NCBI GenBank assembly: GCA_033675265.1
Contig: JAUJYZ010001095.1
Span: forward strand, 59,063-123,062
Origin: Actinostola sp. cb2023
Lineage: Eukaryota > Cnidaria > Anthozoa > Actiniaria > Actinostolidae
DNA: 64,000 nt
Direction: 5' to 3'
This document shows, piece after piece, positions 23,437 to 32,949 of the stretch (positions within the stretch are counted from its first letter, which is position 1; each line of letters begins with the position of its first letter). The position numbers and the translations under genes were made by a program. Under the pieces are notes generated by a model, which had not been told where the DNA came from, did not search any database, and was given only the letters and a program-made list of their open reading frames with translations.

Positions 23437-23689
23437 AAATCTGTAGGTAAAGAGTTTGGGTACTAGTGTGTTGTGACGATGTCTTCGCAGTCAGCTGAGA
23501 TTTTCAAAATAACAATAAATTGACATCAACTTCAGGCCGCGATGGCGATCCACCCTACGATGACGAAATGTGTACTATGCGAGTGAAAAATACAATTTTC
23601 CGAATATTTTTTCTTGACATTTATCATTTGTTTATATGTTCAGCTCAAGTATCCTTAAATCTTCATGTATTTAATTGCACCATATATAT

Positions 23690-23882
23690 TGTGTACAGTG
23701 TGACACCATCGATGTGGGTCGCCGCAAGTCCAGTTGATGCTGTCAGGCAATACTTTCAACCTTTCTCTCCAATTTTCCCATTTATGATTTGCCTTAATAA
23801 AAATGTTTTTCCTACTCCTGCCTTTCTCAAAATGACGAATTTTATACCTTCTGAAACTGCTGAAAGTACATTTTAACTGTTC
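23690..23882 (-). pseudogene. PIF1-like helicase N-terminal scrap
   Basis: On the minus strand, one frame gives FVILRKAGVGKTFLLRQIIN, a Walker A region. A shifted frame about 30 codons on gives TASTGLAATHIDGVTLYT, the second conserved block of PIF1-type DNA helicases. Spacing between the two blocks is right for the family; a one-base shift separates them. No further helicase motifs follow leftward. Likely source: a Helitron or other transposon carrying a PIF1 helicase, or a host pseudogene. The plus-strand 118-codon ORF covering this region is its shadow. Confidence 0.7.
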
Positions 23883-24417
23883 AAACGATAACATGATTGA
23901 AACAAATGCAAAAACAAAAGGGAAACTGATGTCGCGTACGGAAAACGTCCCGGAACATTTATTTCAGAATGTTCAATGTTTTGCTGAAAAGACTCTCAAG
24001 GGAGGGGAGGAGAGTAATGTTATGATATGCTAATTAGCTGTCAGCGAGAAACTGCTCACCAAAAGTAACGTTACGAGCATGTTACAAAGGAGTTCTCTTC
24101 TCTGATTGGCTGAAAATCGATCACATGATCTTAGTTTCACTCCCCGTCATTTTATTAGTGATGTTACGTTTTCTTTGTTTTCTTTGTCAGCGTGAATCAC
24201 AGGAATCGCAATTTACTGATGAGCCCGCGCGCGCGCAATAACCAAAAACAGGCACAGGCAGTCCAGTTTCTGCCGTGTTCCCTTGGTTTGGCCTTCAAGT
24301 GTGCGATTCGACCACCAAGAGAACAGACACAGACTTGGATGGGTACGCACTGGGCTGCGTTACTGCCAATTGGTCAGGGAGAAAAACCAAGTGGAGCGGC
24401 TGGAATTCAACCGTAGT
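23883..24417. other. Unassigned DNA
   Basis: Contains a short GC-alternating tract (cgcgcgcgc near 24228). Just before the Tc1 scrap comes 'acttggatgggtacgcactggg...', which may be eroded transposase N-terminal sequence. Nothing firm. Confidence 0.35.
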
Positions 24418-24682
24418 CAGATGTTATCTTTACTGATGAAAGTATAACATGTGGTTCAGAAAGTTGGGAGAGCCAGCCAAAATGAAACCAACTGTGAAAC
24501 ATCCTTTCAAAGTCCATGTGTGTCATGGGATTTCCAAATGAGGTGCCACTGAGATTCTTGTCTTCACGGGAATCATGAGAAAATAATTTCATGTCAAAGC
24601 GATTCTCAGTGGTACCATCATCCCATTTGTCAACGAAGTCTTCCTTGTTGGTTACAGATTCCAGCAGCACAACGATCCCAAA
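24418..24682 (+). pseudogene. Tc1/mariner transposase fragment
   Basis: Plus-strand pieces in three frames: DVIFTDES (first catalytic Asp), then KPTVKHPFKVHV, HGISK-stop-GATEILVFTG, IIPFVNEVF and RFQQHNDP. The order and spacing match the core of Tc1/mariner DDE transposases. The second catalytic Asp, usual in the QDNDP block, is His here (QHNDP). Two in-frame stops and a frameshift are present; the N-terminal DNA-binding part and the third acidic residue are missing. A better-preserved relative is at 60241. Confidence 0.8.
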
Positions 24683-25455
24683 CAAAAAACTAAGATTATT
24701 TACTAACTTTACTTAATAATAAACAAAGATCATTGTATTATTGATCAATTGGGCACTATAAAAGGATTGTGTTGGAACTTACCATTACCCACATCTCATT
24801 CACTGTAAGACTATAAGTGTAGAAACGTCAAAAATGAGTTTAAGAAAACACAAACGAAGAGACACACTCTTCACCTTTTTGATGTGGACAATAAATCTTC
24901 AATCATACCATATAAAAATGCCATTGAAGTTTTGTCTGAAAATATAATAAATCCTGAAAGCAACGCTGTTGTTTTAGGTGTATACAACTATCAGAACCAG
25001 AACTATCCAATGAACAGCAGTTTAAACAAAAGATGAAATCGTCCTCATCCAAGAACTTTTCAGTGAACTGCGTACGGTCGAACTGCATATGTTCAAGTGG
25101 AAGGAATTTGAAGGACAAAATGCTGCCAGTAGTAAAGCAAACTGATCCAGTTAGATTGAGCTGATAAGGAAATATATTTATCAGATGTTTCTGGTTCCAT
25201 CAATCGAAATGAAGAAAATGTGGAACTTGAGAGGCAAGGCCAATATGTCCTGTCACGCGAGCTGTACAATTAATTACACTACCAATGATTTATTTAACAT
25301 GAAGATGTAAATATGTTTAAATATAATTTTGTACTTAGTCTAGATTTGAAAACAAATTGTTGTGATTGAATTACTATTACTAGTACTATTACTATAGTCA
25401 TTTCACCAGATCATTTCACCAGATCTTGATTATTTGTAATATTTATTATATAAAC
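24683..25455. other. Unassigned AT-rich DNA
   Basis: Includes a TATA-like ACTATAAAAGG at about 24755 and a short ATG frame at 24834 (MSLRKHKRRDTLFTF...). The stretch 25020-25140 reads as decayed coding (KMKSSSSKNFS or DEIVLIQELFSELR in two frames). None can be assigned. Confidence 0.35.
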
Positions 25456-26943
25456 GTCTGGTGAGCAGCAAAATCCTCGTACACACGACAGCCTTCTCAA
25501 AAGATCAGAAAAAGAAGATCAGCGAAATCATCACAAATGATTTCATGTTTTCAGAAGAGTCTGGATCAGAGTCAGAATCAGAGCATGTAACACCTATTTA
25601 TTCAAGAAACTGTCATGGCGAAGCCAAGAGACCAACAATATAATTATAAAACTAGATAGAAGAGTGACAAGGAAAAGGTCGAGAAAGGGACTGTCAACAT
25701 CAATCGTCTCCCATGATAAGTACTGGGGAGAGTAACTGGAAATGTTTTCAGTAACTGACAGTTCGTACTATGGTAGCTTGAAGAGTTTTCAAGCTAGCGA
25801 AGTGATGTTTTCAAAATTCAACACAAGCGCCCACACGATTCTCTGTGTGTCAAAAAGCCAATGGCTTAACATAATTATTCCCATGGGAATCAATAATATG
25901 TAGTGCTAGGTTCTTCAACTCACAAGAGAGATCAATAATTCAATGGAAGTTCCTGGACAGCCAACACCACTGATGCAACGCGAGCTTTCTGACAGAGTTT
26001 CAACATTCCACTTTGACTTTCATAAAAACATTTGTTGTCCAAAGCTTTCCTGTCAGGAATCTTACCACTCAAGCAAATGAACGACATATGCGATCGGAAT
26101 ACACAGTGACGAAACTGAGAAAGGAACAGCTTATGTCTGGCCAGAAAGCATTGCACCACAACATCCCTGTACTTTACTTTCTTGTCTCGACCTTCACCTA
26201 CAAGAAACTAAAGAAGAAAACAGAAGATGGTGCATTTTTTGGGGGGGATAACGCTCAATCTCAAAACAAGAATTACACTTAATCTAAAAAGATGCCAGAT
26301 AACTACCTGCCATTGATAAAATAGATTTATACAGAACTCTTTATTCCTTTTCTTACATTTTGTTGATTGTATGTTATTATATTTATTATATTTTCTATCT
26401 ATCTATACTCATTTTATGCATTAGTGTATTTCAGTTTGTATTCCATAGCGCGCATGGTTAGCGCGTGCTCATTATTCATCTCATGATAGTTTGAAATTGT
26501 TTAATGACGTTTGTAAATACATCTCGTTCATTCATTCCCTGACGATGGACCGGTTAGGTCCGAAAGCTTGGATTAAATTCATCTAAATTTACGTGGAAGA
26601 AGCCTCATTATATACCAAAGAATTACACTGTTGCCGTATATTTAAACAATTTGGTTTCTTCGGGAGCCAGGGAAAGATTCGACTACAAATTCCTCATACC
26701 AGGACACTCTTATGAACCGGTTGACAGAAATACAGGACGCTGTGAGAGTACACCAACGGACTACATCAACCTGATAAATAATAGTTTAAGTCCAAAAATA
26801 AACTGGATTGAAATTGAACAAGGTCATTTTAAATGCTACTCCACATGGTTCAGAACAAAATACATAGATCAAAGAAAAGACATTAATGCTCAGCCTTTTC
26901 GCTTCAGTGAAATGGTACACTTTAACTTGTATTGGAGAACGTA
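25456..26943 (+). pseudogene. Transposon-type gene of unknown family, split by an insertion
   Basis: Pieces in one direction: an acidic linker (SEESGSESESEHV, about 25550); KLDRRVTRKRSRKGLS (25650); HSDETEKGTAYVWPESIAP (26100); DNAQSQNKNYT (26246-26279); and, after an unrelated 338-bp insert, VAVYLNNLV...FLIPGHSYEPVDR (26630-26710) to about 26943. The pattern D-N-x-x-x-Q-N-K-N followed some 30 residues later by PGHS resembles RNase-H-like catalytic domains in repeated invertebrate genes such as the DUF7869 type. That assignment is from memory of the pattern and is tentative. Stops and frameshifts (for example in the G-run at 26240) show it is dead. Confidence 0.45.
26280..26617 (+). mobile_element. 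338-bp retro-insertion with hammerhead-ribozyme-like core
   Basis: Flanked by a 12-bp direct repeat AAGAATTACACT (26268-26279 and 26618-26629). A long TSD of this kind is typical of target-primed retrotransposition. The insert interrupts the reading frame of the host gene exactly at the TSD. Near its 3' end, CTGACGA (26539-26545), TGGACC-GGTTA-GGTCC and GAAA (26562-26565) have the order of a hammerhead core (CUGANGA, stem II, GAAA). Penelope-like elements are known to carry hammerheads. No reverse transcriptase is present, so this would be a short truncated or non-autonomous copy. Confidence 0.65.
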
Positions 26944-28117
26944 TTGATCCACTGACAATAGAGTAAAAACATTTGGTCACCCTGGTGTTGTGTGGATGAG
27001 AAAAACTCTGGATCCTTGTGAAGAACCAACTATATTTATTAGCTGAACAATTACACCAAGGCTCTGATTGGATCAGTGAAAACGCTACTTCGTTAGGCGT
27101 ACACTCAGTAGGCAGTTGTATATTCAATATTCCCGTTGCGATGATCTCAATTTCAGAATTTAGGACATTTGTTACTTTCATTGAAAAGAAAATCCAGCCA
27201 CTGACAATATGAAGAATTTCGCTCCGCTGCTCTGGAGGTCAAAGGGAAGGCGAAAGAAATTGAAAAATCAATCATCAGCTTTGAGTGCGAGGGTCAGAAT
27301 GAAATTGTTGAATCCGACGAGCAACATCTAACTTCGCCTTGCCTGACTGAATTAGAACAGTCAGCGCTATCACAGTCGGATAGAAGCTCAACAACGAATG
27401 GTGCAAAGGAGAAAATCTAGGGTCCGTTGTAAGATTAATGAGGTTTGTAAAGTAAGCTTTGTTCTAATTACTTCCCTTCATCCACTCCATCCATCCATCC
27501 ATCTATTCATTCATTCGTTTTTCACTAACTAGAGGACTAATGAATAACATACTGATCTAGTAAATGAATGAGTGGATCAATAAGATACCAATTGAACGAA
27601 TGAAAGATTAACTGATTGTCTTATTTGTTTCTTTGTCTGTCTGTCTGTCTGTCTGACGTCATATGAATAAGGATGCGACTAACGTTTTGACAATCACTGA
27701 CTGAATATCATGGTGATTTTGTTTCAGACAAATGCAATTGGAGGTCAAACAACACAAGTTGATACCAGTTGCGCCAGTTGACTTTTCACAGAAAAAAAGA
27801 CCTGAGATATCTGACTGAAGAGCTGCTGAAGCAAACGAACAACGAAAAGAGGGTACAGGTGTATATCAACTATTTAGGGTCCTGCAGGTTCAACACCGAA
27901 TTTAGCCCCGAGGCAATTATAAAGTTTAGTCAGCGTATTGAATTAAATCCGAAGTATTGTCAATTATGCTATATTTTATGGACATAAGTTTTGTTTTATT
28001 ATAGTCCTTGCATTTGCAATGTAACTGCTTAGCTACTCTCAACAATGCCCTAGTAGACACTTGCTGAGCGTCTTGTTATCTATAAAACTCATCATTTTTT
28101 TCATGTATATTATTGAA
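26944..28117 (+). other. Decayed coding and microsatellite DNA
   Basis: A 69-codon open stretch (27212-27421) reads EVKGKAKEIEKSIISFECEG then LTSPCLTELEQSALSQSDR, a Ser/Glu-rich tail without a recognisable domain. A frame shift then leads to RRKSRVRCKINE and a gtttgt donor (about 27444). Another exon-like piece follows an acceptor at 27728 (HKLIPVAPVDFSQKK). These could belong to one unknown gene. Also seen: ccat and tctg microsatellites (27480-27660). Confidence 0.4.
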
Positions 28118-28322
28118 AGGTAATCATAGGCGTTTCCTCGTTCAATTTGGAATTAATTCTCACTCGTGGTGTGTTTTTCAAAGAGCTCAAATTGCACTCG
28201 CCAAATGCTCATGAAATTTTGATACACTTTGCTACTCTTTGATAAACACACTTGTGCGAATTAATTGAATTCCAAATTGAACTCAAAACCGTATGATTGC
28301 AAAACCGTATGATTGATTACCT
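28118..28322. mobile_element. MITE with about 40-bp TIRs
   Basis: AGGTAATCAT...TCAATTTGGAATTAATTC at the left pairs with GAATTAATTGAATTCCAAATTGA...GATTACCT at the right. The right arm contains a 16-bp direct doubling (aaaaccgtatgattg twice). A related single end is at about 32232-32272 (GGCAATCATACGGTTTCGAG). Confidence 0.75.
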
Positions 28323-28536
28323 ATTCTATATATACTATATTGCACTCTATATTGTACATAATTTAGTTACAGTGACTGAAATACTACCTCAGAGAAACAT
28401 TTCTTTCTGCTTTTATCTCAGGTAATAGAAAAGCTAAGTTGTGCATTAGAGCAAAAGTTCCAAAGGTATGAAACAAAAGCAAACATTAAGCTATACAGAT
28501 ATTTCAAAAAACGTTGATACTGAATAATAGTGTATT

Positions 28537-28920
28537 CCTCGTCCCATCCCTCTGAAGAGAAAGGGAAAGGAACATCTGCACGGAACTTTTCAATTTCCCA
28601 TCGAGCATGCACAAGTGATGTCACTGCTACCACATTCCCACCAGTTTGGAGCGAGTAACTTTGTCCCAAAATTTGCTAAAACCGAATCTTTATTTAGAAA
28701 GCAATTTTAGAACTTCAAAAGAACATAATTCTAGAGGTGAATTTAGAACTTTATTTCTAAACAGTCAATCGGCCAAACTAGGAAGTCACAAGAAGCCCAA
28801 AGGCCTGCATAAACAAGTAGTAACCAGAATATTTTAATTTATACATCCATGTTTGTGGACGGATCGAACGGTTCAATGCAGAGGTTCCTTTCCCTTTCTC
28901 TTCAGAGGGATGGGATGAGG
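28537..28920. mobile_element. Foldback element with 36-bp arms
   Basis: cctcgtcccatccctctgaa (continuing to 28572) and its reverse complement at 28885-28920 match at 35 of 36 positions. The 310-bp interior has no coding signal I trust. Element class unknown. Confidence 0.75.
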
Positions 28921-29860
28921 AGCCTCTGCCTAGCAGGGTAGAGAAACAGGTACAATTACTTATTTATTGGTTTTGATGTCTATTTGTTGTTGGCTTTGTA
29001 AAATGAGGCGCTTTTCTAGTTTCCCCAAAAATATCATCCCTCACTTTTCATATGAATGAGTGCTATGTGATTTTGAATAGTAAATATTCAGATGGTGTAG
29101 TTTGAATTTTACACTTCATTCGATTTGTCATCTCCTGATCATAAAGGGGAAACAAAAGAAACATTAGAGCGGTTTCTGATGTTGAACTTACCAAATAAAA
29201 ATGAAGTTAGAATTCCAGGAGGAACAAAATGGAGTACAGCTTGGTGTGTTCGTACTTGGATTGAATGGACAGTGCTATCTATATGTTGAATCTATAAAAG
29301 CAAGATCAAGCTCAAAAAGTCCCAGCCTAACCCTACAAAGAAAATTATTTGATAGGCTGAGTTTTCTTCACCTCCCTCTTTTTTTGTCCTCGGTTAGCAT
29401 TTAAATCATCAATTCCTTCGCTCCTTCATTTATACACAAGATTATCACCATTGGAGCCTGGATTCAGGTAAGTCAGCATTTCATCAAACAACATCAGCAA
29501 CGTTTTGAATTGAGAATTCCATTTCATTTGCATCCTTTTCTAATCAAATTATGCGGACCACAGTTGTTCTCTTAGAGCAATAACTTCAGCCTTCAGTTGA
29601 GAAATGATATATTCTAAATTCATATCATTGTTTGCTTCATCAATTACTCAGATTGTGGACAAGGCTCAATTTCGATTTCATTCACATCTTCTATGTTTTA
29701 ACCAGCGATGGAATTAGAAGTATACATGTTGTTTCATGTTGCTGGAACTTGTTTAATTCTCGTTTTATTTAATAACAGTGGGAACGAGAGAGGGCCAATG
29801 CTAGCATTTGAAGATAGAGGGAAGATGACCAGCCCTAGCTGCTGCCACTGAGGAAAGACC
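28921..29860. other. Unassigned DNA
   Basis: No recognisable gene. A 67-codon plus-strand ORF (29201-29404) has no family features. A possible splice donor (caggtaagtc) is at 29465. Confidence 0.4.
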
Positions 29861-29924
29861 TATTGACTCAAAGGAAGGGGGGGGATTCTACACCCCCTAG
29901 CTCCAGTACCACAAGTCGCATGGC

Positions 29925-30135
29925 TTGTATCAGCCACAGTACAAAGAGACAGGCATTTCAGAAGATGCTCAGAAATTACTCCTGGCAGCATGGCGATCTA
30001 GCACTTCAAAGCAATATTCATCAGCGTGCAACAAACGGAGTAGTTGGTATTTGGCAAGGTATATCAATCCCATTTCAGCCTCTATAGAGGAAATCCTTGA
30101 GTTCCTAGATCAATCAATGTCTACCGCTCGGCTAT
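29925..30135 (+). pseudogene. DIRS-type tyrosine recombinase N-terminal fragment
   Basis: YKETGISEDAQKLLLAAWRS followed by TSKQYSSACNKRSSWY and EEILEFLDQS. This is the pattern of the SAM-like core-binding domain of the tyrosine recombinases found in DIRS-type retroelements (an amphipathic start, W-R-x-x-T-x-K-Q-Y, then I-x-P then L-x-F-L). The catalytic domain does not follow; homology is lost by 30140. Preceding sequence (29820-29920, Pro/Ser-rich in one frame) may be the end of the neighbouring polyprotein. Confidence 0.6.
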
Positions 30136-30261
30136 TTCTACGACTCATAGTAAGATTGATATAGTCAGAATAGCATCATTTAGTATGTCAGCTCTTTAAA
30201 GGTGTTTTTCATTCTAGACCTTCCACTGGCCACTCGGTCACCTGGTCAATATTTCATATTT

Positions 30262-30869
30262 CAGACCCTATAGAAATATCAAACAACTGACAACTGAAGC
30301 TATTCCAGATTGTCAAAAATGGAAAGCCGAGATACGCTGATATTCAGATGTTTATGGAAGTACATGTTTCTCACTCGATCTTGAATAACCGATTCCAGTG
30401 GACAAACCAAAACAACAGCATTTGCAGGAAAATTACACTGAAAATCACTATTATATTTCAACACAGCGGAATAGTATTTGAAATATCAAGTTTTTGCCAT
30501 ATCCCGTCGGTAGCTGTGCAAATACATCTGATCCTTTTTAAAACAATAAATGCTTCGTAAACCATGAACCTTGTTCTGGTTTTTAATAGGAAATCGATCC
30601 TGGGAAAAGACTGGAGTGCGTGATCGATCGCATGACGCAAATGCTTAACCTTTGTCATTTCTTTAAAACATTCGTCAACATGGACGTTATCTTTGAAAAT
30701 TATGGTCGAGTTTTGATTGGCCCTCGTTTTTACCCTCAAGAAGAGGTCCAATCACAATCAACATTCGTATCACGCACCAGAACTCACACTAGCAGATGAC
30801 TTATTCAGCAGTTCTCTTGACCGGGTGACTTAAGACCGCCGGGCAAAAACCTGTGGATCCTTGAGCATG
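30262..30869. mobile_element. Diverged relative of the 723-bp TIR element
   Basis: Shares with 21793-22515 the blocks 'atttcagacccta.agaaat', 'tttttgccatatcc.gtcggtagctgtgc', 'aaatcgatcc.ggg' and 'cgtgatcgatcgcat', and the right end reading ggatcc(t)tgagcatg to 30869. The left inverted repeat is not recognisable and the internal hairpin is imperfect, so this is an older copy of the same family. Confidence 0.75.
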
Positions 30870-31254
30870 CCAAAAGGAAAGTTGCACCAAAATATCTCAA
30901 TGTATTGTAGACGAATCTCACACGTGGAGACGTGGACTTGAAATATAACTATTTGTTGTTTTGTTTTGTTTGTTATTGCTAATATTATATAGTATTATAT
31001 ATGAGCTTAGTTTATACTCATTCAAAGAGCTAACAAATCTTGAATTATTGAACGTTTTAATTATCATTTTCTTATAGCAACAACAATAAGGGGTATTCAT
31101 TATCTTTCCATTATTCGGTCATTGTGTGAAGAAGTAGTATCTATAACAGGAACAGCAAAAAAACTATAGTTTCATACACAAAAAAATATAGTTTCTGAAC
31201 TGGTAATGAAAAATCCTTTGAAATTATTCGTTAGCCCCAATTTGAAATTTATCA
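30870..31254. other. Unassigned AT-rich DNA
   Basis: Nothing recognised apart from short A/T tracts. Confidence 0.4.
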
Positions 31255-31600
31255 TCTACAAAGTGAAAAACCCAGACATTGTCATTGCTACCACAGCTCT
31301 CAGTATGGGAGTTAACTTTCTTGACATTAGATATACAATCACGTGGAAACCACCCAGAAATATTATTGGTTGAAATATAGCTGGTTGACCCTCAGATGTG
31401 ATACTTTATTAATACAGTCAACAAGCTACCAACTGTGAAGACGATATCCGATTGTTTTTAAAAATAGATGGTTGACATCGTGTGTCTGCATGTTCAAGTC
31501 TAGACCACCAAATTACATCCTTACAACCACCACACGACTGTTGCCGTGTCTGTTCACTAACATGCACCTGTGAGCCAGGAGGATGCGATATGATACCAGC
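31255..31600 (+). pseudogene. RecQ-like helicase C-terminal fragment
   Basis: IVIATTALSMGVNF then DIRYTITWKPPRNI is a superfamily-2 motif V block and closely parallels the helicase at 55735-55815. After two stops come CEDDIRLFLK and HDCCRVCSLTCTCEP, matching the zinc-binding Cys cluster that follows the helicase core in that gene. The intervening motif VI is not seen. This is a second, older copy of the same helicase family, unlinked to a polymerase here. Confidence 0.75.
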
Positions 31601-31756
31601 TATTTATTGCTCCTATGTATCTGTGCACTACCTGTATAGCTTGTATCTAGCTGACATTTATCTTCTGTGTGCCTATCTCCACTGTCTCCCACCATTCCTC
31701 GTCTTCACCTGTCGTAATGTATACACTTTGTATTGGGAGTAGCTGGAGTAGGACAT

Positions 31757-32046
31757 TTTTTTGCAAGTTTTATGAAGTGGGCAATATTTTGCCAGTTTTA
31801 TGAAGTGGGTAATTTTTTGCCAGTTTTATGAAGTTGGAAATTCTATTCTGCCAGTTTAGTTTTATGAAGTTGGAAATTCTATTCTGCCAGTTTTATGAAG
31901 TTTGCATTTTTTTTGCCAGTTTTATGAAGTTGGCAAATCCTTTTGCCAGTTTAGTTTTATGAAGTTGGAAATTCTATTATTCTGCCAGTTTTATGAAGTT
32001 GGCATTTTTTTTGGCCAGTTTTATGAAGTTGGCATTTTATTTTTGC
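31757..32046. repeat. Minisatellite, nine units of 'gccagttttatgaagttgg'
   Basis: Nine occurrences of the core 'agttttatgaagt' with T-rich spacers of variable length (period about 30-37 bp). Two units carry a 5-bp 'tttag' expansion (gccagtttagttttatg). No coding function seen. Confidence 0.9.
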
Positions 32047-32514
32047 CGGAAATACGGTAGCTGCTGGTTGGTTAAATCACAGGCTGACATTGTCAAGAGC
32101 CGGCCATCGTGTCACAGAGAACAGGTTGGCAAGATTATATTACAGTAACTAACTTAATATGGAATATTCTGGCTTTAATGATGATCGTGACGTTGGAAAA
32201 GTAAGTGGAAATGTGGTGTGTTGTTAGTATAGGCAATCATACGGTTTCGAGTTCAACTTGGAATTAATTTGCACAAAGAATATCAAAATGGCATGAGCCC
32301 ATATTTTACTATAACAACTCTCAACCTCCGTTAATACATTTTGATTGGTTCCATGAGTTACATGGTAAGTCACGTTATTGAATATTAATTTGTGTGATAG
32401 CTTCAGTTATTATATATGGCCTTACGTTTTGAGCATACAAAAGGGACCCTCAAAAGGAAGTATACCCAATAAGGTTTCTAGTACAATTGTATTTCTATTG
32501 ACACATTAGGGCCA

Positions 32515-32745
32515 TTTATACGAGAGAAATAAGACGCGTCTTATCTTAGACGCAACTTAAATAAGACGCGAACTGATCGTATAAATGGTACAAAATTAGT
32601 GTTTGTGTCTTATTTAAGACGCGAACTAAATAAGATGCGACTTATCTTAGAACAGGGTTTTCAGCTGTTCTAATTTTGTCCGTGTCTTAAATAAGACGAG
32701 AAACCTCCCATATAAATCCTTTCGCGTCCTAAATAAGACGTGAAC
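32515..32745. repeat. Palindromic repeat cluster (AATAAGACGCG / CGCGTCTTATT)
   Basis: At least seven copies of 'aataagacg(cg)' and its complement alternate in both orientations, for example gacgcgtcttatc, tcttatttaagacgcg and gtcttaaataagacg. The cluster starts with 'agggccatttatacga', and the complement of 'atttatacga' recurs internally as 'tcgtataaat' at 32577-32586. It probably represents a hairpin-forming MITE. Confidence 0.7.
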
Positions 32746-32841
32746 CGTAAGTAACCGTAATGGGCACAAAATCCTCCAAATATCCGAGCGTATTACCCAC
32801 TAGATTGTCGTATTACCCACCCTGTATACTAGTAAAACCGG

Positions 32842-32875
32842 TTTTCAACACGACATATTTTTGTCGTGTTGAAAA
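32842..32875. other. Perfect 14-bp stem-loop
   Basis: TTTTCAACACGACA, loop TATTTT, TGTCGTGTTGAAAA. It lies about 90 bp upstream of the Crypton-type coding region. It may be a fragment of a mobile-element end; no function assigned. Confidence 0.8.
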
Positions 32876-32949
32876 TTTTAGCGTTCATGAAAATGTACGA
32901 AAACAACAACACAGCTCATATCCCGAACTTTGACCTGATGTTATTCTGT

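Noticed and set aside
23520..23876. 118-codon plus-strand ORF
   Set aside because: Covers a PIF1-like helicase scrap on the opposite strand and has no features of its own.
31757..32046. CRISPR-like array
   Set aside because: Repeats are continuous with short T-rich spacers of related sequence, in a eukaryotic context; it is a minisatellite.
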